Positions 6,431 through 15,833 of a stretch of 64,000 bases of DNA are shown one piece after another; within the stretch, counting starts at the first letter, position 1; each line of letters opens with the position of its first letter. Position numbers and translations under genes: made by a program. Source of the stretch: CAZKHG01 sp964552655 (GTDB taxonomy: Bacteria > Bacteroidota > Bacteroidia > Bacteroidales > Tenuifilaceae); the NCBI GenBank assembly GCA_964552655.1, contig CAZKHG010000006.1:1-64000 (forward strand), written 5' to 3'. Under the pieces are notes generated by a model that was given only the letters and a program-made list of their open reading frames with translations, was not told the origin of the DNA and ran no database searches.

Positions 6431-8920
6431 CTAATATAAATAATTCCAAAGGGATTTTATTTCTATTTCATTAGAATTTCCCGCAAAAATATTTACTCTG
6501 TACTCATGCCCGGGGAGCATATTAAAATAATTTCTATCTGCCTTTACATAACCATTTTTATCAGCTATTTGAACATAAAACGCTGGTTTTTCACAACTTA
6601 AAATTAAAGTATTCTCCTTTCTCTCAAACTTAATCTTGGGGTTTTCAAGTTTTACATTCCCTGTTTTTGAATAAAAACTAAATGCATCTACTTGCAACTC
6701 CTTGCTATTAAACAATGTCGCATGCAGGAAGTACCTGGATGTATCGGGTAGGAAAACCTCATATCCTTCATTGAAAATTTCCTTTGGAGTATTCATTGTC
6801 AGGCTTACCTTTTTGCTCCACCCTTCAATAATACTTCCATCGGTTTTATAAAGTGTAACGATTAAATTTCCTTCAACATTATTCTCATACTCACTTAAAG
6901 CTTTAACTATTATGTGGTTTTTGTCAATTTCAGTTGATATAATAACGGGGTAATACAGATCTTTTATTGCATACTGAACAGCTTTCCATCTTCCCAAATA
7001 ATCAATCCCCGACCAGGAAACAACAGGCCAGCAATCGTTCAGCTGCCAGTATAGAGAACCCATGCATCTAGGCATCGCCAAGCGTTGCGCTTCAAGTGCT
7101 GTTTTATATCCTTGAAGTTGTGTAATTTGGCTTAAGTAAACCCATTCTTCAAGAGTTTTAGGATAAAACCCCTCCCTTTTCATGTACGTTTCTATGGTTT
7201 CATAACCGGTTGGGTGTTTTTGATGGCATTTCATTTCAATAAAATCAGGTACTGATTCGCCATTCAGGCTAAACCGCTTAACCGTTTCCATAACCGGTGA
7301 TCCCTGATACCCATATTCGCTCATAAATCTGGGTATTTTCTCCTTATACTTATCAAATGGTTCTTTACCCCACCATACACCCCAGTAGTGGGAATCGCCA
7401 TGTGTCATGCTTTCCTTTCGACCCCACCCATTTTGAGGCGAAGAAGGCCAGTAAAATATATCCGGATCATACTTTTTAACAATACCAGGAAGTAGCTGAT
7501 GAAATATTTTTTTATAGCCATTCCAAACTGAATCCGAAGCTCCTGGAACATTCTTGTTTTGCTTGTCCCAGCCCCAGTTATGCCAGGCCTCATCAATCTC
7601 ATTATTTCCGCACCACATAGCAAGGCAGGGGAATTGCCTTATTCTTTTTACCTGCTGGGTTGCCTCTTCTTTAATTGATTCCAAGTAATCATTATCCCAA
7701 CGGGTCATAGAGCAGGCAAACATAAAATCCTGCCAGATGAGAATCCCTTTTTCGCTACAGGCATTCAAAAAAACATCTGGCGGATAAGCCCCTCCGCCCC
7801 AAACCCTAAGCATATTGATATTGCTAATTCGCGCTTGTTCGGCAAGTGCAATCCACGTTGAATCTGTAACCGAAGGCAAAAAACTGTGTGGGGGGACAAT
7901 ATTTGCCCCTTTGGCAAAAAAAGGTTTGCCGTTTACCTTGAAATAGAAAGATGTACCAATGCTGTCCGGTTCATTTACAACTTCAACGGTTCGTATGCCA
8001 AATTTCTGTTGCTTTATTAAATTATTACTCCACCCATTTGCTATTCGTATTTCGTAGTTGTACATGTGTTGTTCGCCAAGATTGTTTGGCCACCAAAGCT
8101 TGGGACGAGCAACCTGAAATGTTTTTGAATATTGGTTTACCCCCTTTTTTAGCTGAAGCTTTTCTTTAAAAATACTTTTGTTTGATTCTTTGTCTATTAG
8201 ATTAATCTTAACAATTTTATCAATGATTGATGATATCTCAACCACAAACTCAACTTCGGCTTTGTTTTTGTCAATAGCTTTTGTAGTAAACCACGATGAT
8301 TGAATAAACACTTCCGGTCTTTGTGCCAAATAAACCGGCTTCCAAATTCCACAGGTCACAAACCTTGGAGCCCAATCCCAACCAAAATGGTATGGCGATT
8401 TACGTGTATATGCATGTTCTTCGCCAGGTATTATAAAGGGTAATTTTGCTTTTTGTTTCCCGATAAACTTTAACGCTGAAGTAAACCGAACTGTCAGCTG
8501 ATTGTTTGTTTCCTTAAGATATTTACTACACTCAACTACCCATTCCCTAAACATATTGTCGGTTATAAGGATTGTTGTCCCATTAAGTATCACCTCTGAA
8601 TAGGTGTCAATTCCATCGAAAATCAGGTCAACTGGTTTTTTTAGATCTATTCTTTTGTTAAGATTAAAATATGATGTGTACTCCCAATCAGATTCATCTA
8701 CCCAACCAAGTTCTTTGTGGTTACAACCAGCAAAAGGATCGGGTATTAAACCGTTTGAAAACAGATCGGTGTGGACTGTACCGGGAACCTTTGCAGGGAA
8801 CCAATTATCGTTTGTATTGGCTTTCCGGAATTTCCAATTATCAATGGCATAACTATTCTCCTGACCAAATGCTAGCTGACTGGTTAACAAAAAAACAAGT
8901 ATCAATATTTTATTTCTCAT
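6431..8920 (-). CDS. GH2 family beta-mannosidase
   Basis: 829 residues with a signal peptide (MRNKILILVFLLTSQLAFGQ). The N-terminal sugar-binding jelly roll is shown by FPAKVPGTVHTDLFSNGLIP and DSDWEYTSYFN-like residues, as in mannosidase-type GH2 proteins. The TIM barrel follows, with FFAKGANIVPPHSF, MLRVWGGGAYPPD and the acid/base motif WCGNNEIDEAW (Glu about 441). The nucleophile motif is MSEYGYQGSP (Glu about 535). Retaining hydrolysis of terminal beta-mannose, as in the core of N-glycans or mannan oligosaccharides, is the expected reaction. The protein is exported. It sits between the ROK kinase gene (78 bases upstream) and the GH92 gene, so one unit would remove both alpha- and beta-linked mannose. 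Confidence 0.93.
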   Translation of the reverse strand: MRNKILILVFLLTSQLAFGQENSYAIDNWKFRKANTNDNWFPAKVPGTVHTDLFSNGLIPDPFAGCNHKELGWVDESDWEYTSYFNLNKRIDLKKPVDLIFDGIDTYSEVILNGTTILITDNMFREWVVECSKYLKETNNQLTVRFTSALKFIGKQKAKLPFIIPGEEHAYTRKSPYHFGWDWAPRFVTCGIWKPVYLAQRPEVFIQSSWFTTKAIDKNKAEVEFVVEISSIIDKIVKINLIDKESNKSIFKEKLQLKKGVNQYSKTFQVARPKLWWPNNLGEQHMYNYEIRIANGWSNNLIKQQKFGIRTVEVVNEPDSIGTSFYFKVNGKPFFAKGANIVPPHSFLPSVTDSTWIALAEQARISNINMLRVWGGGAYPPDVFLNACSEKGILIWQDFMFACSMTRWDNDYLESIKEEATQQVKRIRQFPCLAMWCGNNEIDEAWHNWGWDKQNKNVPGASDSVWNGYKKIFHQLLPGIVKKYDPDIFYWPSSPQNGWGRKESMTHGDSHYWGVWWGKEPFDKYKEKIPRFMSEYGYQGSPVMETVKRFSLNGESVPDFIEMKCHQKHPTGYETIETYMKREGFYPKTLEEWVYLSQITQLQGYKTALEAQRLAMPRCMGSLYWQLNDCWPVVSWSGIDYLGRWKAVQYAIKDLYYPVIISTEIDKNHIIVKALSEYENNVEGNLIVTLYKTDGSIIEGWSKKVSLTMNTPKEIFNEGYEVFLPDTSRYFLHATLFNSKELQVDAFSFYSKTGNVKLENPKIKFERKENTLILSCEKPAFYVQIADKNGYVKADRNYFNMLPGHEYRVNIFAGNSNEIEIKSLWNYLY

Positions 8921-8998
8921 AATATTTTTTTAGCACAGGGAAGCATAAGTACAGAGAAAAACGGCCATCAATTTTTGATCAGCTTTTCAGAGTTTGGT

Positions 8999-10099
8999 TT
9001 ATTTCAATTTATTCAAGGCAAAGGCATAAGCACCAACTGAAACTGCATGGCTTGTGCCAAGTCTGGAAAGTCCTATCCCGATTCTTTTCATAGGATCGTA
9101 ATCCACCATTTTTTCGCTGAATGGTACCTTGACCTTAGTAGAGCCACCTTTGGCAAATGCCAACTTTTGGTTTTCATCTTCAAGGCTGAATGCTTTTATT
9201 TCCAGCCGGTTGATTTTATCGCCTGACAAGGTTGAAATGGATCCGTTTATTAATTCAAACAATGAGGGTGAAAAATACTTCCAGGCATTAGCCAATCCTC
9301 CTCCGATAACAACTATCGAATCGGTGAGTGTAACTGTATTGGCAAGGGCATCACCAACAACTTTTCCTAGGGTTTCAAATGATTTGATTGCAGCTTGTTC
9401 GTTCCCTGATTTTTTTCCCTCTGCAATTTCAAAAATTTCTAATGGGGTTAGCTCTCTATCTTTTGTATTACCAGTATATTCAGCATAAACTCTTTGAATT
9501 GCCCTAATGCTTGCACCCTCTTCTGCAAAAGAATGGTTATTCTGGTAATTACGCATTACCCAAATTTCAGCAGCGGCTGAATTATCGCCAAGGTATAATT
9601 CACCATTGTAAACTAAACCACCGCCAAATCCGGTTCCCAGCGTTATGCCAAATAGATTTTTGTATCGCTTGGGATTTCCCGATTTCTCCATAAGCTGGTT
9701 TACCTCTGGCAGGAGCCCTGCTATGGCTTCGCCGTATGCAAATAAATCACCATCATTATTAATGAAAACAGGAATTCCAAAGAATTCTTCAAGCATTGGT
9801 CCAAGAGCAACACCTCCTCTGAATGCAGGTAGGTTTCCAAGATCGCCAATGATACCATTGGGGTAGTCTGCCGGACCAGGAAAAGCAAAACTTATGGCAA
9901 CCGGTTTTTCCGGCAACCTGCCCTGTACCTCCCGAAATCCGTCAATAATCGTGTTCAGGCATTTGTCAAGGTTTTCTGCATTACTTGGTAAGGTAATAGG
10001 ATCAATGACCCTATTCATCCCTCGGATGGCTGAAAAAACAAAGTTTGTCCCTCCGGCATCCAATGTCATAACAATTCTTGAATCGGTTTTGTAATTCAT
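8999..10099 (-). CDS. ROK family sugar kinase (probable hexokinase or mannokinase)
   Basis: 366 residues, cytosolic. The phosphate-binding motif LDAGGTNFVFSA starts at residue 13, the catalytic region FINNDGDLFAYGEA holds the base (Asp near 116), and GITLGTGFGGGLVYNGE is the ROK glycine motif. The usual ROK zinc site (GHxxx followed by CxCGxxGC) is absent; here the region reads NSAAAEIWVMRNYQNNHSFAEEGASI. This variant is familiar from other Bacteroidota sugar kinases and suggests no zinc. First gene of the mannosidase run; phosphorylating mannose or another hexose released by the two downstream hydrolases is the natural inference. Glucose or N-acetylated sugars cannot be excluded. Confidence 0.82.
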   Translation of the reverse strand: MNYKTDSRIVMTLDAGGTNFVFSAIRGMNRVIDPITLPSNAENLDKCLNTIIDGFREVQGRLPEKPVAISFAFPGPADYPNGIIGDLGNLPAFRGGVALGPMLEEFFGIPVFINNDGDLFAYGEAIAGLLPEVNQLMEKSGNPKRYKNLFGITLGTGFGGGLVYNGELYLGDNSAAAEIWVMRNYQNNHSFAEEGASIRAIQRVYAEYTGNTKDRELTPLEIFEIAEGKKSGNEQAAIKSFETLGKVVGDALANTVTLTDSIVVIGGGLANAWKYFSPSLFELINGSISTLSGDKINRLEIKAFSLEDENQKLAFAKGGSTKVKVPFSEKMVDYDPMKRIGIGLSRLGTSHAVSVGAYAFALNKLK

Positions 10100-10217
10100 T
10101 TTGATTTTGTAATCATTAGTGTTTAAAAAAATAATACCTCTCTTTAAGATTTGAAAAGTAAAAAATATCAGAAACTAAAAAAAGAACAAATCAACATCAT
10201 TACAAAACTTCTGTCTA

Positions 10218-12440
10218 TTAATTTTTTCTTCTTGGGTTCCCTTTTCGGTTTTGTTTATGGCTTTTTCTTAGATTTGACTTATCTGTGCTTCCGTTCCCTG
10301 CAATCCTGAAATCCAGCTGTTTTTTAACCAGGTTAGCGCGGTAAACTTCAACTTCAATTTCGTCGCCAAGCCTGAACATACGACCCGTTTGCTTCCCGAT
10401 TAAGCTGTACGAATCCTCATCGAACTCATAGAAATCATCCTCAAGATCACGCACGGCGACAAGCCCCTCGCATTTTGAATCAACAAGTTCTACAAACAGC
10501 CCAAAATTGGTAACGCCAGAAATGACCCCTGCAAATGATTCCCCGATTTTATCCTGCATAAACTCCACCTGTTTGTATTTAATCGAGGCCCGCTCTGCAT
10601 CGGAAGCCCTTTGCTCCATATCAGAGGAGTGTTTGCAAAGTTTTTCCAGCTCCTGTTCGTCTTTTGGGTAGCCCCCTTTGAGGTAATTAGCTAAAAGCCT
10701 GTGAACCATCATGTCGGGGTAGCGGCGGATTGGTGAAGTGAAATGAGTGTAATGCGGAAATGCCAGACCGTAATGCCCGATGTTTGCTGTGGAATACTTT
10801 GCTTTTGCCATAGCACGGAGAGCCAGCGTTTCAATAAGATTTTGCTCTTTCTTCCCGCGAACCTGTTGAATTAGCTTATTGATTGATCTCCCTATTTGCT
10901 TATCGGAATTCCCCTCAACCGAGTAACCAAACTTTGTGATAAAATTTCTGAACGAATCGAATTTTTCTGTATTGGGTTTATCATGGATTCGGTAAACAAA
11001 CGGGTGAATTTTCTTCTTATCTTTTGGCTTGCCAATTAGCTCAGCAACCTTGCGGTTTGCCAAAAGCATAAACTCCTCAATAAGCTGGTTTGATGCTTTA
11101 TTCTCCTTGAAGTAAACCCCAAGCGGTTTCCCATTATCGTCCAAATCAAATTTTACCTCAACCCGGTCAAAGTTAATTGCTCCCTGCTTAAACCGGGTAT
11201 CTCGTAATTTTTGAGCGAGTTCATTGAGCTTAAGAATTTCCTCTTTCATATCACCGTTGCCGGTTTCAATTACCTCCTGTGCCTCTTCGTATGTAAATCT
11301 CCTTTTGGAGAGGATTATTGTTCTGCCAAACCACTGGCTGATAAGATCGGCATTATCATTCATCTCAAAAACAGCAGAAAAGCAAAGTTTCTCCTCGTTT
11401 GGATGCAATGAGCATACAAAGTTTGATAGTCGTTCAGGGAGCATTGGCACGCACCTATCTACCAGATAAACCGATGTTGCCCTTTCAATGGCCTCATCAT
11501 CTATAGGAGTGTTAAAGTGCACATAATGGGTAACATCTGCAATATGAACCCCGATTTCAAAGTTTCCATTATTAAGTATTCTGAACGATAATGCATCATC
11601 AAAATCTTTTGCATCAACGGGGTCAATAGTGAACGTGGGCACATCCCTAAAATCCCTGCGATTGTGAACATCTGCATCTGATACCTTATCGCTTATTCTG
11701 TTAGCAATCTGATCCAGCTCTTTGGGAAAATGGTACGGGAGTTCAAACTCTGCAAGAATTGCATGCATTTCCACCTCATGAACACCAGGATCACCAATCA
11801 CTTCAACCACTTCCCCGTTGGGGTTTTTCATTTTGGCCGGCCAATCGGTGATTCTTGCTATAACTTTTTGTCCATTCCTGGCGTTCTTCAAGCCATGCTT
11901 TGGAATGAAGATATCGGTGTACATCAATTTGTTATCCGGGATGAGGAAGGCGTAATTTTTCTCAAGGCTTATGGTCCCCACAAAATTTCGTTTAGCCCGT
12001 TCAAGTACTTTTATCACCTCGCCTTCAACCAGATTTCTTCGTTTGTTTGGTGAGATCATTACCTGAACCTTGTCGCCATGCAGGGCATGGTTAAGCTTAT
12101 ACTCCGGAATGAATATTTCCCGATTATCGTTGGTGCTCACTATGGCCGTTCTGTCGGGATTCATTTCAACAACGCCTTCAATATATGCCACGCTGATACG
12201 TAGTTTGAACTTCCCCGGGTAAATTTCATCCAGGATATCGGCAAAAGTTAACTCGTATAAGATCTCGCTGATAATTCTCCGGTTATGTTCGTCCTTAATT
12301 TCTAGCAGTTTTGATAGCTGCTTATAGTTAAAGTTTTGAAGTGGTGATGAGGTGAAAATCCCCATGATTTCCTTGGTCATCGATTTCTTGGTAAGCGCCC
12401 TTGTCGCCTTTTTGTTTTGTTTCTTCTTTTTGTGTTTCAT
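10218..12440 (-). CDS. rnr: Ribonuclease R
   Basis: 740 residues, the usual size for RNase R. An N-terminal winged-helix segment (LLEIKDEHNRRIISEIL) is followed by two cold-shock/OB regions, then the RNB catalytic domain with FTIDPVDAKDFDDALSF (about 270-287), whose aspartates bind the catalytic magnesium, and YTHFTSPIRRYPDMMVHRLL. A C-terminal S1 domain (GVISGVTNFGLFVELVDSKCEGLV) and a lysine/arginine-rich tail (KSHKQNRKGNPRRKN) follow. The N-terminus is also strongly basic. It is a processive 3'-5' exoribonuclease for structured RNA, active in mRNA decay, rRNA quality control and tmRNA-tagged message removal. Divergent from cysS; 118 bases separate its stop from the ROK kinase gene on the same strand. 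Confidence 0.96.
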   Translation of the reverse strand: MKHKKKKQNKKATRALTKKSMTKEIMGIFTSSPLQNFNYKQLSKLLEIKDEHNRRIISEILYELTFADILDEIYPGKFKLRISVAYIEGVVEMNPDRTAIVSTNDNREIFIPEYKLNHALHGDKVQVMISPNKRRNLVEGEVIKVLERAKRNFVGTISLEKNYAFLIPDNKLMYTDIFIPKHGLKNARNGQKVIARITDWPAKMKNPNGEVVEVIGDPGVHEVEMHAILAEFELPYHFPKELDQIANRISDKVSDADVHNRRDFRDVPTFTIDPVDAKDFDDALSFRILNNGNFEIGVHIADVTHYVHFNTPIDDEAIERATSVYLVDRCVPMLPERLSNFVCSLHPNEEKLCFSAVFEMNDNADLISQWFGRTIILSKRRFTYEEAQEVIETGNGDMKEEILKLNELAQKLRDTRFKQGAINFDRVEVKFDLDDNGKPLGVYFKENKASNQLIEEFMLLANRKVAELIGKPKDKKKIHPFVYRIHDKPNTEKFDSFRNFITKFGYSVEGNSDKQIGRSINKLIQQVRGKKEQNLIETLALRAMAKAKYSTANIGHYGLAFPHYTHFTSPIRRYPDMMVHRLLANYLKGGYPKDEQELEKLCKHSSDMEQRASDAERASIKYKQVEFMQDKIGESFAGVISGVTNFGLFVELVDSKCEGLVAVRDLEDDFYEFDEDSYSLIGKQTGRMFRLGDEIEVEVYRANLVKKQLDFRIAGNGSTDKSNLRKSHKQNRKGNPRRKN

Positions 12441-12736
12441 ATAGGGATTTTTTGGAATACAAATATCACTGTGTTAAGAAATTTTCTCTAATCAATCAGT
12501 GAATATTAGTATCATTTGTGTAATCCGTAATTACTAATAATTCTCAACAAAGCTACTCTAATTTCAGTTCAATTCCCAAATATTTATACATTTGCAAATC
12601 AGTTTTCAATAATGATAAAAGATATTATTATTTCAGTAACCCCTCGATGTTGTTGCTAAAATCAAAATCGTATTTTAGGCACTTATAGCACTCTCTACTT
12701 TAGGCACTTTTTTCTAACTTTACAAAAAAATCTGAT
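12441..12736. promoter_or_regulatory. AT-rich divergent intergenic region between rnr and cysS
   Basis: 296 bases without a credible gene. A -7-like TAACTTTA at 12715-12722 lies just before the cysS start. The 11-mer TTTAGGCACTT occurs twice, at 12674-12684 and 12699-12709, 25 bases apart, in the zone where a -33 element and upstream activator would sit. For rnr, GATATTTG on the minus strand about 20 bases upstream is one mismatch from the -7 consensus. I see no tRNA-like or riboswitch-like fold. Confidence 0.4.
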
Positions 12737-14212
12737 ATGGACAATAAACTATATATATACAACACTTTAACACGAAAAAAAGAAGAGTTTATTCCACTTA
12801 ATTCACCAAATGTTGGTTTATACGTTTGCGGGCCGACTGTTTACAGCGATACCCATCTTGGTCATTCAAGACCTGCCATTACCTTCGATGTTCTGTATCG
12901 TTATCTCAAATATTTAGGTTATAAGGTTCGGTATGTCAGAAATATTACTGATGTTGGGCATTTGGAAAATGAGGTAACCGAAGAGGGCGAGGATAAAATC
13001 CAGAAAAAAGCCCGGATAGAACAGCTGGAACCTATGGAGGTGGTTCAGTTTTACCTAAACCGGTTCAGGGAAAGCATGAAATCTTTAAATGTTCTTTCAC
13101 CAAGCATTGAACCACTTGCTTCGGGGCATATCATTGAACAGCAGCAGATGATTGATAAGATTCTCCAGAATGGTTTTGCTTACGAGAAGAATGGAAGCAT
13201 TTACTTTGATGTAGAGAAATATAACAAGAAGTATAACTATGGGAAGTTGTCCGGCCGGGTGCTAGATGAGCTGATGGAGAACACCCGTGAACTCGAAGGT
13301 TCACAGGAGAAGCAGAATGGTTTCGATTTTGCGCTCTGGAAAAAAGCGGCTCCCGAGCATATCATGCGTTGGCCGTCGAAATGGGGAGAAGGCTTCCCGG
13401 GATGGCACCTCGAATGCTCAGTTATGAGCACTAAATACCTGGGCGAAGTTTTTGATATTCATGGCGGCGGAATGGATCTGCTCTTTCCCCATCACGAGTG
13501 CGAAATTGCCCAAAGCGTTGCGGTAAGCGGGAAAGATGCAGTACGATATTGGATGCATAATAATATGATCACCATTAACGGGCAAAAAATGGCCCGTTCG
13601 CTTGGTAATTTTATCACCCTTGAAGAGCTTTTTACCGGGAAACATAAAATGCTTGAGCGGGCATACAGCCCAATGACTATCAGGTTTTTTATTCTCCAGG
13701 CGCATTATCGCTCAACCCTCGATTTCTCAAATGAAGCCCTGCAGGCTTCTGAAAAAGGGTTACAAAGAATGATGGCCGCTTATCGTCTTTTAAATAAAAT
13801 AAAAACATCACCAACCTCAACTGTAAATGTTGCTGAATTGTCAGAAAAGGCATTTACTGCGCTTAACGATGACATAAACACCCCAATTGCCATTGCCATA
13901 ATGTTCGATTGGGTAAGAATTATCAACCTTTTAGCAGAAGAGAAAGAGCAAATTACCTATTCGGATCTGGTTGAACTCACTAAAATATTTAAAACTCTTC
14001 TTTTCGATATTTTAGGCTTGCTCGATGAGCAAAGTGATGGGTCAAAACATGCGGCGCTTACCGGAAAGCTAATCGAAATGCTCCTGGGTATGCGTCTTGA
14101 AGCCAAGGCCAAAAAGGATTTTGTCACATCTGATAAAATCAGAGAAGAGTTAACCAAGCTTGGCGTAGTTGTTCGGGATAGAAAGGATGGGGTTGACTGG
14201 GAGATAGACTGA
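12737..14212 (+). CDS. cysS: Cysteine--tRNA ligase
   Basis: 491 residues, class I synthetase. The first zinc ligand is in VGLYVCGPTVYS, directly followed by the HIGH-type motif HLGHSRPAI (about residue 39). Further zinc ligands are in GWHLECSVMS and FPHHECEIAQS, and the KMSKS-type motif is KMARSLGN (about 282-289). The C-terminal anticodon-binding helical region ends in KLGVVVRDRKDGVDWEID, the usual CysRS ending. It attaches cysteine to tRNA-Cys in the cytosol. Starts at ATG 12737 with a -7-like box 15 to 22 bases upstream. Convergent with trpS, with 121 bases between the stop codons. Confidence 0.97.
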   Translation: MDNKLYIYNTLTRKKEEFIPLNSPNVGLYVCGPTVYSDTHLGHSRPAITFDVLYRYLKYLGYKVRYVRNITDVGHLENEVTEEGEDKIQKKARIEQLEPMEVVQFYLNRFRESMKSLNVLSPSIEPLASGHIIEQQQMIDKILQNGFAYEKNGSIYFDVEKYNKKYNYGKLSGRVLDELMENTRELEGSQEKQNGFDFALWKKAAPEHIMRWPSKWGEGFPGWHLECSVMSTKYLGEVFDIHGGGMDLLFPHHECEIAQSVAVSGKDAVRYWMHNNMITINGQKMARSLGNFITLEELFTGKHKMLERAYSPMTIRFFILQAHYRSTLDFSNEALQASEKGLQRMMAAYRLLNKIKTSPTSTVNVAELSEKAFTALNDDINTPIAIAIMFDWVRIINLLAEEKEQITYSDLVELTKIFKTLLFDILGLLDEQSDGSKHAALTGKLIEMLLGMRLEAKAKKDFVTSDKIREELTKLGVVVRDRKDGVDWEID

Positions 14213-14214
14213 TG

Positions 14215-14241
14215 CAGATATCAGATTTCAGATATCGGATT
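14215..14241. repeat. Short direct repeat after cysS
   Basis: CAGATATCAGATT (14215-14227) and CAGATATCGGATT (14229-14241) match at 12 of 13 positions. Each holds the palindrome GATATC. It lies between the convergent cysS and trpS genes; no function is evident. Confidence 0.4.
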
Positions 14242-14333
14242 ATTGAATTTTGAATTAGCTAATTGAATTTGGGTAATTTTAAGGTATAACCTACGCTTTC
14301 TGGCATCAAATATCTAAAAGCTGAGCTTGTTCA

Positions 14334-15323
14334 TTAAAATTCCTTAAACCCTATAATTCGTCTAACATCGCCCAGGGTTTTTGAAGCGCTTTCCCTTGCC
14401 TTCTCTGCTCCTATCTTAGCAACTTTTCGGAGATAATCATTATCTGCTAAAATACTTTCAATCTTCTCGCGAATTGGGGTTGTAAATTTTATAACATCCT
14501 CGGCCAGCTGTTTCTTCATATCGCCATAGCGAATCTGGCAGGAATTATATTTTTCATCGAAAAATGAGTAAGTATCGGGTGTTGACAACACTTTCATTAA
14601 GGCAAAAAGATTCTGAATCGCCTCGGGTTTTTCCTGATTAGGAGTTGCTGGTCCACTATCAGTAACGGCTTTCATTACTTTTTTACGAATGGTTTCCGGA
14701 TCATCAGCCAGGAAAATGGCATTGCCCTCGGATTTCCCCATTTTGCCGGTTCCGTCCAAGCCAGGGATTTTCACCAATTCTTTCCCAAAATTGTATGCAA
14801 CTGGCTCAGGGAAATAATCAACATTGTACAACCGGTTAAACCGGTTGGCAAAAGTGCGGGTCATCTCCAGGTGTTGCTCCTGATCTTTTCCCACGGGAAC
14901 CTTATGGGCTTTATGAATCAAAATATCTGCAGCCATAAGGGTTGGGTAGGTAAGCAATCCGGCATTAATGTTATCGGGTTGTTTACGGATTTTTTCTTTA
15001 AAAGATGTACAACGCTCCAGCTCCCCAACATAGGCATTCATGTTCAACAATAAGTAGAGCTGTGGGATTTCCGGTACATCACTTTGTACATAAAGGGTTG
15101 CAATCTCAGGGTCGAGGCCACACGCCAGATACTCTGCCAGCACTTGTTTTACAGAACCATGCAAATCGGCCGGGGTTGGGTGTGTGGTTAAAGAGTGAAA
15201 ATCGGCAATAAAAAAGTAGCATTTATTCTCGTGCTGCATCTTCACAAAATTCTTTAACGCTCCAAAATAGTTCCCCAAATGAAGCTTTCCCGTTGATCGT
15301 ATTCCGCTTAAAACAATGTCCAT
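14334..15323 (-). CDS. trpS: Tryptophan--tRNA ligase
   Basis: 329 residues, class I synthetase of the usual compact bacterial size. The N-terminus gives SGIRSTGKLHLGNYFGAL with the HIGH-type motif KLHLGNY (residues 13-19). Later come PVGKDQEQHLEMTR, which contacts substrate, and the KMSKS-type loop KMGKSEGN (about residue 194). The C-terminus (GAEKARESASKTLGDVRRIIG) matches the family. It charges tRNA-Trp in the cytosol. A complete TTG-N19-TATTTTTG promoter lies just upstream on the minus strand, divergent from rbfA. Confidence 0.97.
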   Translation of the reverse strand: MDIVLSGIRSTGKLHLGNYFGALKNFVKMQHENKCYFFIADFHSLTTHPTPADLHGSVKQVLAEYLACGLDPEIATLYVQSDVPEIPQLYLLLNMNAYVGELERCTSFKEKIRKQPDNINAGLLTYPTLMAADILIHKAHKVPVGKDQEQHLEMTRTFANRFNRLYNVDYFPEPVAYNFGKELVKIPGLDGTGKMGKSEGNAIFLADDPETIRKKVMKAVTDSGPATPNQEKPEAIQNLFALMKVLSTPDTYSFFDEKYNSCQIRYGDMKKQLAEDVIKFTTPIREKIESILADNDYLRKVAKIGAEKARESASKTLGDVRRIIGFKEF

Positions 15324-15343
15324 CGTTATTAAAATTTAGTCAA

Positions 15344-15373
15344 CAAAAATACAATTAAACTGATTAGTGACAA
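15344..15373 (-). promoter_or_regulatory. Promoter of trpS
   Basis: On the minus strand TTG (15373-15371), a 19-base spacer and TATTTTTG (15351-15344) match the Bacteroidota consensus. It lies 21 bases before the trpS ATG and faces away from rbfA. Confidence 0.6.
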
Positions 15374-15405
15374 GTATTAAGCTGCTAAGTTAACCTTGAA
15401 AAAAG

Positions 15406-15413
15406 TATCTTTG
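15406..15413 (+). promoter_or_regulatory. -7 element of rbfA
   Basis: TATCTTTG, a perfect -7 box; no clear -33 TTTG at the right distance. It lies between a TTG at 15396 and the ATG at 15429, so it decides the start of rbfA in favour of the ATG. Confidence 0.55.
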
Positions 15414-15428
15414 TACAAAATCGTGAAT

Positions 15429-15767
15429 ATGGAAGGGACAAGGTTAAATAAAGTTGCAAGACTTCTGCAAAAAGATCTGGGCGATATTTTTCAGAAGGAG
15501 GGAACGACCATCTTCCGGGGGAAAATGATAACGGTGACATCAGTCAGGGTTAGCCCCGATCTTGGTGTTGCCAGGGTTTACATCAGCATTTTCCCAACTG
15601 AAAAGAAAGAGGATGTTTTATTGGCGGTGAAAGAGCATACCCGTCAAATCCGGCATGAGCTGGCCCAACGGGTAAGGCATCAGCTGAGAATTATCCCTGA
15701 ATTAACCTTCTTTCTGGACGATTCCCTAGATTATATTGAGAATATTGATAAGCTGTTAAAAAGTTAA
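15429..15767 (+). CDS. rbfA: 30S ribosome-binding factor A
   Basis: 112 residues, the normal size. MEGTRLNKVARLLQKDLGDIF starts the KH-like fold, GKMITVTSVRVSPDLGVARVY is the central beta region, and RHQLRIIPELTFFLDDSLDY near the C-terminus is the family hallmark. RbfA binds 30S precursors near the 5' end of 16S rRNA and helps late maturation, especially in the cold. The start was taken at ATG 15429 because the TTG at 15396 lies upstream of the -7 promoter box. It heads a plus-strand run with a methyltransferase (66 bases on) and an FtsX/LolE-type permease. Confidence 0.93.
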   Translation: MEGTRLNKVARLLQKDLGDIFQKEGTTIFRGKMITVTSVRVSPDLGVARVYISIFPTEKKEDVLLAVKEHTRQIRHELAQRVRHQLRIIPELTFFLDDSLDYIENIDKLLKS

Positions 15768-15833
15768 GCCGGATGAATTGATAAAGCAATGGGAAACAAT
15801 CATTAATCAATATTCTATAATCAAGCCCGAAAA

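Noticed and set aside
12441..12736. T-box or tRNA in the cysS leader
   Set aside because: No T-box consensus, no specifier loop and no cloverleaf could be drawn; T-boxes are not expected in this phylum.
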